In this document: in pieces, positions 46,480 through 54,482 of the stretch | Layout: every line of letters starts with the position of its first letter | How positions within the stretch are numbered: position 1 is the stretch's first letter | NCBI RefSeq assembly: GCF_024357955.1 | Contig: NZ_JANEYT010000016.1 | Coordinates: 1 to 64,000 of the forward strand | DNA from: Photobacterium pectinilyticum | Lineage (GTDB): Bacteria; Pseudomonadota; Gammaproteobacteria; Enterobacterales; Vibrionaceae | Reading direction: 5' to 3' | Length of the DNA: 64,000 nucleotides | Program-made: the position numbers and the translations under genes | Notes under the pieces: model-generated | Seen by the model: the letters and a program-made list of their open reading frames with translations, nothing else | Told to the model about the DNA's origin: nothing | The model's database searches: none

Positions 46480-46929
46480 ATGATTTCTGTTCAGTTTGAC
46501 GATTTCTCCGTAGCTGATGAATATGAGCAATTATCCCAAGGGACAGATGCCGGCGCGGTAGTCACGTTTGTCGGTAAAGTGCGTGATTTCAATCAAGGTG
46601 ATGCTGTCACCGGTCTATCACTGGAGCATTATCCAGGAATGACTGAAAAGTCCTTGGCTGCCATCGTAGAGCAAGCTGGCGAACGTTGGCCGTTGCTGAA
46701 GACGCGCGTGATCCACCGTGTTGGTGATCTAGCATTGGGCGATCAGATAGTGTTTGTTGGCGTGACCAGTGCCCACCGTGGTGCGGCATTCGAAGCCTGC
46801 GAGTTTATTATGGATTTCCTCAAAACCCGCGCACCGTTCTGGAAGAAAGAGCAAACACCTGACGATTCTCGTTGGGTAGATGCCCGCGAGACTGATACCA
46901 GCGCAGCCGATCGCTGGCAACAAAAATAG
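46480..46929 (+). CDS. moaE: molybdopterin synthase large subunit MoaE
   Basis: 149 aa. Conserved GAVVTFVGKVRD, LEHYPGM, RVGDLALGDQIV and the catalytic Lys region FLKTRAPFWKKE. With MoaD it adds the dithiolene sulfurs to make molybdopterin. Last gene of the operon; a hairpin and a 7-bp tandem repeat follow. Confidence 0.95.
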   Translation: MISVQFDDFSVADEYEQLSQGTDAGAVVTFVGKVRDFNQGDAVTGLSLEHYPGMTEKSLAAIVEQAGERWPLLKTRVIHRVGDLALGDQIVFVGVTSAHRGAAFEACEFIMDFLKTRAPFWKKEQTPDDSRWVDARETDTSAADRWQQK

Positions 46930-46939
46930 TTATGTAATA

Positions 46940-46963
46940 CTGGCACCTGTATCATGCAGGTGC
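46940..46963 (+). terminator. hairpin after moaE
   Basis: Stem TGGCACCTG/CAGGTGCCA with a 6-base loop, 11 bases after the moaE stop. No T-run follows; the tandem repeat begins 8 bases later. Confidence 0.5.
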
Positions 46964-46970
46964 CAATATG

Positions 46971-47083
46971 CTCAAGCCTCAAGCCTCAAGCCTCAAGCCT
47001 CAAGCCTCAAGCCTCAAGCCTCAAGCCTCAAGCCTCAAGCCTCAAGCCTCAAGCCTCAAGCCTCAAGCCTCAAGCCTCAAGCC
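46971..47083. repeat. 7-bp tandem repeat, about 16 copies
   Basis: CTCAAGC repeated about 16 times without interruption over 113 bases, immediately after moaE and its hairpin. A 7-bp unit is prone to slipped-strand changes. Short ORFs reading through it (SLKPQAS repeats) are products of the repeat, not genes. Confidence 0.95.
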
Positions 47084-47154
47084 CGCATAATCTTTCTTTA
47101 TTATTCATCTATTTTTTCACCAAGCTCTGTGCTACTTTGAACTTAAGGGTATAA

Positions 47155-47179
47155 ATAACCATTAAAAGTGAATGGTTAT
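47155..47179 (+). promoter_or_regulatory. inverted repeat before the GHHR protein gene
   Basis: ATAACCATT and AATGGTTAT, perfect 9-bp arms with a 7-base spacer, 54 bp upstream of the start at 47234. Possible operator. Confidence 0.35.
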
Positions 47180-47233
47180 GGTGGCCGATTGGAATCGGTC
47201 TAAGGCAATATCAAGCAACAGAGGAGTATGCTT

Positions 47234-47770
47234 ATGATCAGGAGCGATCGACTACTCTATGAACTAGAACCCGATGGTTTTGGCGGCCGCCACTGTGAGT
47301 CTTGGGAGGAGTGGCTGCCAAAAGCCAGTCAGGCCCTGCCTAATTTTCCTGAAGATGTGCTAAAACAGTGGCTTTTTAGGCATTGGAAAGGGGTACTTTG
47401 TAACTGGGGTTGGTTGGATTTTCAGTCAATGCGATTTGAACTTGAGTCTTGGACCAGTGAGCAAATTCAGTCACAAATTCATACGCCTCACCAAGACGTT
47501 GTTGATAAATTATCGCGCCGCATGACCAACCCAATATTTCAGCGCAGTTGGTTGGTGCAGCAGATGCAGGAAACCGGTACTTGGCCACAAGCTCCCATTG
47601 TGCTTCGCTATGATCGAGATATACCGATGACAAACGGTAAGTCGCTTAAAGCCCCATACAATTTACTGGAAGGGCACCATCGTATGGCGTATTTAAATAA
47701 AATTATTGAGCAAGGTGCATATCACCAAGAACAGCACCAAATTTGGATAATTAGCCTTCCGTTGCACTAG
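47234..47770 (+). CDS. uncharacterised protein with ParB-like GHHR motif
   Basis: 178 aa from the ATG at 47234, with GAGGAG seven bases before; the ATG at 47228 is too close to that site. Trp-rich N-terminal half (ESWEEWLPK, FRHWKGVLCNWGWLDF), and near the C-terminus LLEGHHRMAYLNKII, which resembles the G-x-H-R box of ParB/sulfiredoxin-fold proteins. No signal peptide or membrane segment. I recognise no characterised family. Monocistronic, ended by a strong hairpin. Confidence 0.65.
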   Translation: MIRSDRLLYELEPDGFGGRHCESWEEWLPKASQALPNFPEDVLKQWLFRHWKGVLCNWGWLDFQSMRFELESWTSEQIQSQIHTPHQDVVDKLSRRMTNPIFQRSWLVQQMQETGTWPQAPIVLRYDRDIPMTNGKSLKAPYNLLEGHHRMAYLNKIIEQGAYHQEQHQIWIISLPLH

Positions 47771-47803
47771 CCGCTTAAACTACCTTTCAATTACGTCCAC
47801 CTT

Positions 47804-47836
47804 AAAAAGGGAAATGATAGAGATCATTTCCCTTTT
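47804..47836 (+). terminator. terminator
   Basis: Stem AAAAGGGAAATGAT/ATCATTTCCCTTTT with loop AGAG, 34 bases after the stop of the GHHR protein gene. Confidence 0.85.
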
Positions 47837-48258
47837 CTGTGAGCTAAGTTTCTTATTGTATTTTTTTGCTGTGGCTCGTGGAAAATGTATCACTTGTTGC
47901 GGTTTTGTTTCTTGTTGCGTTCAAAAAGTAACCTGTTGGTTGTTTTTCTTATACCGTTTTCGGTTTTTTTGTAACGTTCTTATTCGGTTTAGTTATTGAT
48001 AATTATGGTAATTTAGACTCCTGGTTGCTGAATAAATCCTGAACGGCTCATGGTGAAAAGTGAATATTAATGAGGTTATTTAGGTTTTTTGTGGTTATTT
48101 ATGTTTTTGTTTTATGTTTTTTGTGTGATGCAAAGTGCTGTGATATTTTTTTATGTCAGTTTTTTGCTCTGTTGATGATTTTTTTTGTTGTTGATATGTT
48201 TCATTTCGGCTCTGGATGAGCCTAAGCAAAAATATAAAATCATTACAGGTAAGTAATA
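47837..48258 (+). other. long T-rich leader/promoter region of the porin gene
   Basis: About 420 bp with no ORF, strongly T-rich on the + strand. Between about 48070 and 48125 GGTTATTTA and GTTTTTTGTG words recur as imperfect direct repeats, reminiscent of the A/T-rich sites bound by ToxR-type or H-NS regulators at ompU; no consensus is firm. Confidence 0.35.
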
Positions 48259-49320
48259 ATGAAAAAAACACTTCTAGCAGTAGCAATCCCAGCAGTACTT
48301 TTCGCTCACTCGGCATCCGCCGTGGAAATCCTAAAAACCGATGAAGCTCTTGTCGATTTTTACGGCCAACTTCGTACCCAGCTTGAAAAATCAGAGGATG
48401 ATGATGTTACTTTGAATGCTGGCTCTTCACGTGCAGGTGTACAGGCACAGTATGCAGTTACAGATTCGGTAGATATTTTCGGTCAGGTTGAGTTCGGTCT
48501 TCAAGGGAATGGTGGTGAACTGAACAACCGTTTACATTTCGTCGGTGTAGACACTGATTATGGTAAGATCGCTTTTGGTCGCCAATGGCTAGTTTCGGAT
48601 GACATCTATGGCGCGGATTATTCATATTTCTTCGGTGGTACTGCTCTACGTTACTCAACCCTTTCAGGCGCTCTCCATGACTCGCTGATCAAATATAACT
48701 ATGAAGGTGAAAATTTCATTGTTGCAGCTAACTACGGTCTATCGGAAGATGACTCTAATCAAGAGCTAGCTGAGCTTTACGTTGCCTCTAGTTATGGTGG
48801 TTTCAACTTCCACGTTGGTGGTGGTGTGAATCGTGATAAAGCATTCAAAGTAGGTACTCAAACTATTGAGATTACACCTGATTACGAAGTTTCTAAGGCT
48901 ATTACAGCTGATTTAGAAAATACTTATTTTGAAGGTACAGTTGAATACACATTCGGTGCTGCACTTGTCGGTTTCACCTACTACAACGCTGAGCTGAAGA
49001 ACAAAGCAAATGGTGACACTATAGATGAAGATGGCTACAGCCTTGCAGGCACTTATAGCTGGGCTGAAAATGCAACTGCATACGCTGGTTTCGAGTATGT
49101 AGAACAAGAATCAAAAGCATTGAATGTTGATGGTGACGGCAAGCTGTTCTACATCGGTACCGACTACCACTTCAATAGCTGGTCACGAATCTACTTCGAG
49201 TACGGCTATGGTGATGGTACTACTTTGGGCTACAACAACAAAAACAGCGACAATCAGATTGAAGCACAATCTGTTGATAGCGAAAGCTTCTACGCAATCG
49301 GTGCCCGCGTCTACTGGTAA
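48259..49320 (+). CDS. general outer-membrane porin, OmpU-like
   Basis: 353 aa. Signal peptide MKKTLLAVAIPAVLFAHSASA-V, then DFYGQLRTQLE and alternating amphipathic strands (IFGQVEFGLQG, LHFVGVDTDYGKIAFGRQW) typical of the 16-strand trimeric Gram-negative porin family. Ends in RVYW; a terminal Trp replaces the more common Phe and is tolerated by the BAM machinery. OmpU/OmpC-type porins admit small hydrophilic solutes. GGTAAGT lies before the ATG. The long T-rich leader suggests tight control. Confidence 0.85.
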   Translation: MKKTLLAVAIPAVLFAHSASAVEILKTDEALVDFYGQLRTQLEKSEDDDVTLNAGSSRAGVQAQYAVTDSVDIFGQVEFGLQGNGGELNNRLHFVGVDTDYGKIAFGRQWLVSDDIYGADYSYFFGGTALRYSTLSGALHDSLIKYNYEGENFIVAANYGLSEDDSNQELAELYVASSYGGFNFHVGGGVNRDKAFKVGTQTIEITPDYEVSKAITADLENTYFEGTVEYTFGAALVGFTYYNAELKNKANGDTIDEDGYSLAGTYSWAENATAYAGFEYVEQESKALNVDGDGKLFYIGTDYHFNSWSRIYFEYGYGDGTTLGYNNKNSDNQIEAQSVDSESFYAIGARVYW

Positions 49321-49353
49321 TCCTCTCAACGTTCATTGTCTTATTTATTTTTT

Positions 49354-49379
49354 GCCCGGCCATGTGCCGGGCCTTTTTG
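49354..49379 (+). terminator. terminator of porin gene
   Basis: Perfect stem GCCCGGC/GCCGGGC with a 5-base loop followed by CTTTTT. Confidence 0.88.
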
Positions 49380-49421
49380 TCTTTGGGAGATGGAAAGAAG
49401 GGGAAGTGCCAAGTCTGTAGA

Positions 49422-49469
49422 ATACCAACCTACATAAATATTTGATCAACGACTTATCCAGATTGGTAT
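49422..49469 (+). repeat. 48-bp palindromic repeat, copy 4
   Basis: Full copy, same orientation as copy 1, between the + strand porin gene and the minus-strand MerR remnant, 16 bases from the end of the latter. Confidence 0.85.
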
Positions 49470-49484
49470 CAGGAGGAAAATTAC

Positions 49485-49725
49485 TCAAATTGTTTCAGGT
49501 GTTGGGTCGCATTTTCTTTTTGCTGCATTGAATTCCATCATCAAGCGGTTGATATCGGCTTGTTGCTGTTTAAGCTTCTGTTGGCGTGATTATGGTTTTG
49601 AACATATGTAGTACCTGAGAGGGTTTCTGTGCGTCAGACTTATAAAGCTGGAATAGCTCCTGCAGGCTGAAACCGAGACGCTTGCCACACCAGATCAAAA
49701 TCAACCGTTTCCGGTTATACCGCGT
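49485..49725 (-). pseudogene. decayed MerR-family regulator, C-terminal part only
   Basis: The minus strand reads TRYNRKRL...CGKRLGFSLQELFQLY, the effector-side start of a MerR-type regulator (RLGFSL is a family hallmark). Near 49583 the frame shifts and continues as QKLKQQQADINRLMMEFNAA to a stop at 49485, the dimerisation coiled coil. The N-terminal helix-turn-helix half is absent: upstream lies a terminator hairpin (49731-49755) and unrelated sequence. So it is a truncated, frameshifted remnant. Confidence 0.6.
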
Positions 49726-49730
49726 TAACG

Positions 49731-49755
49731 AAAAAAGCCCCTCATTAAGGGGCTT
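49731..49755 (-). terminator. orphan terminator
   Basis: Stem AAGCCCCTTAATGAGGGGCTT on the minus strand followed by TTTT; it has no intact gene in front of it. It may mark the 3' end of a lost minus-strand gene. Confidence 0.55.
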
Positions 49756-50215
49756 GAAGACTTGTCTATCAAGGTTTAGTTGATACGCTATTCTGCTTTT
49801 GGCTTGCGCGATGGTGGCACATAGCCGTGGCGAACGCGGGAAGGACTTGGACGCGAAAAACAACCAGCTGGTCTCATACTTTCTGACTCTCAATGATAAC
49901 GGAACGGGAACGGAATGTAGGTTAAACCAAAGATTTACCCTACAAAACGATAGTAGCGTTAATCAGTGGTGAGATAAATGTGTCAAAGTTGAAAAGTTCA
50001 GGTATGTGACAACTTAATCTATTGAGGTTTTTTTATATACGGTTTGGTTATTATATCGGCGGTGCTGTTGTGGAGAGAGGAAGGAAAAAATGCGGATCCT
50101 GTGCCATAGTTATGCTGTGCCAGAAGTACATAACCTAACAGCGGCAGCGTATTTCAAAGGCATAAATTACATTATTTATGGGTCAAAATTGCTGTGGTTA
50201 ACAGCGGAGGGTTCC
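49756..50215. other. region without recognisable genes
   Basis: About 460 bp. Contains the duplicated word GGAACGGGAACGG (49908-49920), possible scars of rearrangement and, at its right end, the promoter and GGAGG site of the small gene at 50216. Nothing else identified. Confidence 0.3.
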
Positions 50216-50389
50216 ATGAAGCACAAAAGAATGTCTAATCGTCGAATCAAGCAAATGATGGAAGATATCAACCACGATGGTTTGTTCGATGAAGCTATAA
50301 GCAACGATCGCAATTCCACGGTTGAGGGTAAAGAACAATCAATAAATGAAGTCCCCCCAAATATCAACATGGATAGCGAGAATAAATAG
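50216..50389 (+). CDS. hypothetical small protein
   Basis: 57 aa from the ATG at 50216, chosen because GGAGG stands 6 bases before it; the open frame extends to 50090 without a site. Basic N-terminus (KHKRMSNRRIKQ) then DINHDGLFDEAI, which resembles one EF-hand-like Asp-rich loop but lacks a partner hand. Acidic Asn-rich C-terminus. Followed at once by a good terminator. Unknown function. Confidence 0.5.
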   Translation: MKHKRMSNRRIKQMMEDINHDGLFDEAISNDRNSTVEGKEQSINEVPPNINMDSENK

Positions 50390-50390
50390 T

Positions 50391-50414
50391 AAGCGCCGAA
50401 AGGCGCTTTTTTTA
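50391..50414 (+). terminator. terminator
   Basis: AAGCGCC, loop GAAA, GGCGCTT then TTTTT, directly after the stop of the small gene. Confidence 0.85.
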
Positions 50415-50815
50415 TAGCTAGATGTCATGATTTTGCGTAAATGTTGTTGACTTATTGCGTTGGTGTAAATCCTTTAAGACGTTTCTGCTATATATTTATT
50501 CATCCCTACAATTAATTATTCAATTATTACTTTTTTTTGGCGTATTTGGCGGATTTTTCTCTATATATTGGGTTTTGTGACACATCCGGCTGCAACAAAA
50601 CTGTCAACTAGTTGCTTGTACTGGTTATTCGGCCCCCATTAAGAATTATGTCTGTTTTTGTAATCAAAATGTGGCAAATTACTTCAATGCCTGATAATGT
50701 TTTGACCAATTCTTCGGTTTGCTTTGTATTGTTTAGGATTAATGATGCAAATATTGTGAGATGGCACCGACTGGAGAACGCAAGGACGTATTTAACGATG
50801 TATTGGAGCTAATGC
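50415..50815 (+). other. leader and promoter region of oppA
   Basis: 400 bp upstream of oppA, A+T-rich, with no ORF that has a ribosome-binding site. Long leaders on oppA are common and are sites of Lrp and small-RNA (GcvB) control in relatives; I see no specific site I can name. Confidence 0.3.
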
Positions 50816-52447
50816 ATGTATAAGAATAAAATTACCCAGGCGATTCTTCTGGGTGCTGGTATGGCTGTAGCAGCCACTTCTTTTTCCACACTTGCTGCTG
50901 ATGTACCTGAAGGGGTAAAGCTTGCTGCCAAGCAAGAATTGGTTCGTGGTAATGGCACTGAAGTTGCTTCCCTTGACCCACATAAAACTGAAGGTGTGCC
51001 TGAGTCACACGTCATCCGCGACCTGCTTGAAGGTTTGGTTAACCAAGATGAAAACGGTAACACGGTTCCAGGTGTTGCAGAATCTTGGGAAACAACAGAC
51101 AACCGCACTTTCACATTTCACCTACGCAAAGATGCTAAATGGTCAAACGGCGACCCTGTGACTGCACACGACTTCGTGTACAGCTTCAAGCGTGCTGTTG
51201 ATCCAGCGACAGCGTCTCCATACTCATGGTATCTAGAAATGACCACCATGAAGAATGCAGATGAAATTATCGCGGGTAAAGCAGACAAGAACACGCTAGG
51301 TGTTTCGGCGACAGATGACAACACTCTGGTTATCGAACTTGAGCAGGCTGTACCGTACTTCGTTAAGATGATGGGTCACACCACCGTTAAGCCAGTAAAC
51401 CGCAAGGTTGTTGAAAAATTTGGCGATAACTGGACCAAACCAGAAAACTTCGTGGGTAACGGTGCTTACACGCTAGACAATTGGGTTGTCAACGAGCGTA
51501 TCGTATTAACTCGCAACGAAAACTACTGGGATAACGACAAAACCGTTATCAACAAGGTTACGTTCCTACCAATCGAAAACCAAGTTGCTGAAATGAACCG
51601 CTTCCTAGCAGGCGAGATTGATATCACCAACGAACTACCGAACGAGCACTTCCGTCGCCTTGAGAAGCAGCACGCTGATTCAGTGTCTATCTCCGGTAAC
51701 CTGTGTTCTTACTACTACGGCTTTAATAACCAAAAAGCGCCTTTTGACGACGTACGTGTCCGTAAAGCCCTGTCTTACGCTATTGACCGTGACATCGTGA
51801 CCAAAGCGCTGCTTGGCCAAGGCCAGAAGTCGGGCTATTTCCTAACACCTGAAATTACAGCTAACTTCAACCCAGTGACGCCTGAGTACGGTCAAATGAC
51901 TCAGAAAGAGCGTAACGCGAAAGCGAAAGAGCTGCTAGAAGAAGCCGGTTTCGGTCCAGGTAACCCTCTGAATTTCAATCTGCTTTATAACACATCGGAA
52001 AACCACAAGAAGATTGCAGTTGCGATTGCTTCTATGTGGAAAAAGAATCTAGATGTTACCGCTAACTTGGAAAACCAGGAGTGGAAGACTTACCTAGATA
52101 CTCGTCGTCAGGGTGACTTTGACGTAACGCGTGCTGGCTGGTGTGGTGATTACAATGAAGCATCAAGCTTCCTGTCTTTAATGCAGAGCAACAACAGCTC
52201 AAATGACCCTCGTTACAACAGCAAGGCATACGATGCGATCATGGCGAAAGCGCTGGACTCTACTTCAGATGCCGAGCGTGAGCAGCTATACATCCAGGCT
52301 GAGCAGCTGCTAGCCGAAGATATGCCAATTGCACCTATCTACCAATATGTGAAAGCGCGTCTGGTTAACCCACAAGTGGGTGGCTACCCTGCAAACAACG
52401 CAGAAGACAAGCTGTTTTCCAAAGATATGTACATCATTGCTGAATAA
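50816..52447 (+). CDS. oppA: oligopeptide-binding protein OppA
   Basis: 543 aa. Signal peptide ending LAA-D, then the family-5 solute-binding fold (RGNGTEVASLDPHKTEGVPESHVIRDL, GDPVTAHDFVYSFKRAVDP, DVRVRKALSYAIDRD). Periplasmic receptor that captures peptides for OppBCDF. Starts the opp operon; a hairpin between it and oppB probably keeps oppA expressed above the transporter genes. Confidence 0.95.
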   Translation: MYKNKITQAILLGAGMAVAATSFSTLAADVPEGVKLAAKQELVRGNGTEVASLDPHKTEGVPESHVIRDLLEGLVNQDENGNTVPGVAESWETTDNRTFTFHLRKDAKWSNGDPVTAHDFVYSFKRAVDPATASPYSWYLEMTTMKNADEIIAGKADKNTLGVSATDDNTLVIELEQAVPYFVKMMGHTTVKPVNRKVVEKFGDNWTKPENFVGNGAYTLDNWVVNERIVLTRNENYWDNDKTVINKVTFLPIENQVAEMNRFLAGEIDITNELPNEHFRRLEKQHADSVSISGNLCSYYYGFNNQKAPFDDVRVRKALSYAIDRDIVTKALLGQGQKSGYFLTPEITANFNPVTPEYGQMTQKERNAKAKELLEEAGFGPGNPLNFNLLYNTSENHKKIAVAIASMWKKNLDVTANLENQEWKTYLDTRRQGDFDVTRAGWCGDYNEASSFLSLMQSNNSSNDPRYNSKAYDAIMAKALDSTSDAEREQLYIQAEQLLAEDMPIAPIYQYVKARLVNPQVGGYPANNAEDKLFSKDMYIIAE

Positions 52448-52472
52448 TAACCAGCAAGAAGCATGATAATAA

Positions 52473-52507
52473 GCGCTGCTCTCTGGATGAGAGCAGTGCC
52501 CTTTCTG
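52473..52507 (+). terminator. hairpin between oppA and oppB
   Basis: Stem GCGCTGCTCTC/GAGAGCAGTGC (one G-U pair) with a 5-base loop followed by CCTTTCT. Probably a partial terminator or mRNA-stabilising structure inside the operon. Confidence 0.65.
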
Positions 52508-52562
52508 GCATTTCAAGCCAGTAGATTTTTACTGTCACAGACTAAAAAGAACGGTGGAGTTT

Positions 52563-53483
52563 ATGATTAAATTCATCGCAAAACGGATTTTTGAAGCAAT
52601 ACCAACCCTGTTGGTACTAATTACAATATCCTTTTTCCTGATGCGCTTTGCACCAGGCAATCCATTTTCCAGCGAGCGTCCACTTCCTCCAGAAGTGATG
52701 GCTAACATCGAGGCCAAGTATGGCCTAGATAAACCTGTATTTGAGCAATACACCACGTACCTTGGCAACATCGTGCAAGGTGATTTTGGCCCATCCTTTA
52801 AATATAAAGATTTCACCGTGAATGAGCTGGTTTCCAAAGCCTTGCCTGTTTCGGCAAAAATCGGCTTCTTTGCGTTTATCTTTGCATTGGTGATGGGGGT
52901 CACCGTCGGCACCATTGCCGCGTTGAAGCAAAACAGTTGGATAGATTACTGCATAATGTCGACGGCCATGGCCGGGGTGGTAATGCCGTCGTTTATTCTC
53001 GCCCCGGTACTGATCTATATCTTCTCTATCAATTTAGGCTGGCTACCTGCTGGTGGCTGGAACGACGGTGGCATGAAATACATGCTGTTGCCAATGATGG
53101 GCATGTCTTTGTTGTACGTGGCTACTTTTGCCCGTATTACCCGTGGCAGCATGATTGAAACCCTTAACAGTAACTTTATTCGTACCGCACGAGCGAAAGG
53201 TTTGGGTTACGGCTACATCATCATCAAGCATGCTCTGAAGCCAGCTTTGCTGCCGGTGGTTTCTTATATGGGGCCAGCTTTCGTCGGTATCATCACCGGC
53301 TCGGTTGTTATCGAAACCATCTTCGGCCTGCCGGGGATAGGTAAGTTGTTTGTCAACGCCGCTTTCAACCGTGACTACTCTCTAGTATTGGGTATCACTA
53401 TTCTGATTGGTTCTTTGACCATTATCTTCAACGCCATTGTCGACATTGTTCTGGCGTACATTGATCCAAAAATCCGTTACTAA
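52563..53483 (+). CDS. oppB: oligopeptide ABC transporter permease OppB
   Basis: 306 aa, as E. coli OppB, from the ATG at 52563 (GGTGGAG upstream). Six membrane segments; starts MIKFIAKRIFEAIPTLLVLITISFF. The EAA-type coupling loop is IRTARAKGLGYGYIIIKHALKPA. Forms the translocation channel with OppC. Confidence 0.95.
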   Translation: MIKFIAKRIFEAIPTLLVLITISFFLMRFAPGNPFSSERPLPPEVMANIEAKYGLDKPVFEQYTTYLGNIVQGDFGPSFKYKDFTVNELVSKALPVSAKIGFFAFIFALVMGVTVGTIAALKQNSWIDYCIMSTAMAGVVMPSFILAPVLIYIFSINLGWLPAGGWNDGGMKYMLLPMMGMSLLYVATFARITRGSMIETLNSNFIRTARAKGLGYGYIIIKHALKPALLPVVSYMGPAFVGIITGSVVIETIFGLPGIGKLFVNAAFNRDYSLVLGITILIGSLTIIFNAIVDIVLAYIDPKIRY

Positions 53484-53495
53484 GGGGCTCAACCG

Positions 53496-54410
53496 ATGAT
53501 GCTGACAAAAAAAGAAAATGTAGAAGCGGTTGAAAACTTTTCCGAGCAATTGGAAATTGAAGGCCGTAGTTTGTGGCAAGATGCCCGTATCCGTTTTATG
53601 CGAAATAAAGCGGCGATGGTGAGCTTGACGATTCTGTCTTTGATCACCTTGGCGGTTATTTTTGGCCCGATGTTTAGTAACTATGCATTTGATGATACCG
53701 ACTGGTACGCACTGCATTCCGCGCCAAGCTTCGGTGCCGAAGGCCACTTCTTTGGCACTGACAGTTTAGGTCGTGATCTGTTTACCCGTACGTTGGTCGG
53801 GGGGCGGATCTCACTGATGGTGGGGATCATGGGCGCATTGGTTGCGGTCCTGATCGGTACTCTTTACGGGGCAACCTCGGGTTTTATTGGTGGCCGTACC
53901 GACCGGGTGATGATGCGTATTCTGGAAATTCTCTACTCGATCCCGTTCATGTTCTTCGTGATCGTACTGGTGACTTTCTTTGGTCGTAACATCATGCTGA
54001 TCTTTGTGGCGATTGGTGCAATTTCATGGCTCGATATGGCACGTATCGTTCGTGGCCAAACTCTGTCATTGCGCAGTAAAGAGTTCATTGAAGCCGCGCG
54101 CGTATCTGGCGTTAGTCAGTGGCGTATCATTACCCGCCATATCGTACCGAATGTACTGGGTATTGTAGCGGTTTACTCAACCTTGCTAGTGCCGTCTATG
54201 ATCCTGACCGAGTCGTTCCTTAGTTTCCTAGGCTTGGGTGTTCAGGAGCCGATGACCAGTTGGGGTGCTCTGCTGCAAGAAGGCTCCCAGACCATGGAAG
54301 TGGCTATCTGGCAATTGATGTTCCCAGCGGCCTTTATGGTAGTGACGCTGTTCTGCTTTAACTATGTGGGTGACGGTTTGCGTGACGCACTGGATCCAAA
54401 AGACAGATAA
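53496..54410 (+). CDS. oppC: oligopeptide ABC transporter permease OppC
   Basis: 304 aa. Cytoplasmic N-terminal extension, then six membrane segments; GTDSLGRDLFTRTLVGGRISLMVG and the coupling loop FIEAARVSGVSQWRIITRHIVPN are typical of the family. Lies 12 bp after oppB. Two adjacent ATGs (53496, 53499) are possible starts. Confidence 0.95.
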   Translation: MMLTKKENVEAVENFSEQLEIEGRSLWQDARIRFMRNKAAMVSLTILSLITLAVIFGPMFSNYAFDDTDWYALHSAPSFGAEGHFFGTDSLGRDLFTRTLVGGRISLMVGIMGALVAVLIGTLYGATSGFIGGRTDRVMMRILEILYSIPFMFFVIVLVTFFGRNIMLIFVAIGAISWLDMARIVRGQTLSLRSKEFIEAARVSGVSQWRIITRHIVPNVLGIVAVYSTLLVPSMILTESFLSFLGLGVQEPMTSWGALLQEGSQTMEVAIWQLMFPAAFMVVTLFCFNYVGDGLRDALDPKDR

Positions 54411-54482
54411 CAAGAAGACCTTTGGTCTGCAATAGCTGGAACGGTGGGCAGGCCAAAGGTAGATAGATTATAAGGAAGTACT

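Noticed and set aside
46971-47083. CRISPR array
   Set aside because: The unit is 7 bp with no spacers; it is a simple tandem repeat. No other direct-repeat array with spacers was seen, and there are no cas genes.
46880-47154. Two + strand ORFs reading SLKPQAS repeats
   Set aside because: They are just the 7-bp tandem repeat translated; one overlaps the moaE end and neither has a ribosome-binding site.
49570-49893. 107-codon minus-strand ORF as an intact gene
   Set aside because: Its left half is only the MerR remnant; the right half reads through a terminator hairpin and has no family similarity, and the true MerR C-terminus continues in another frame.
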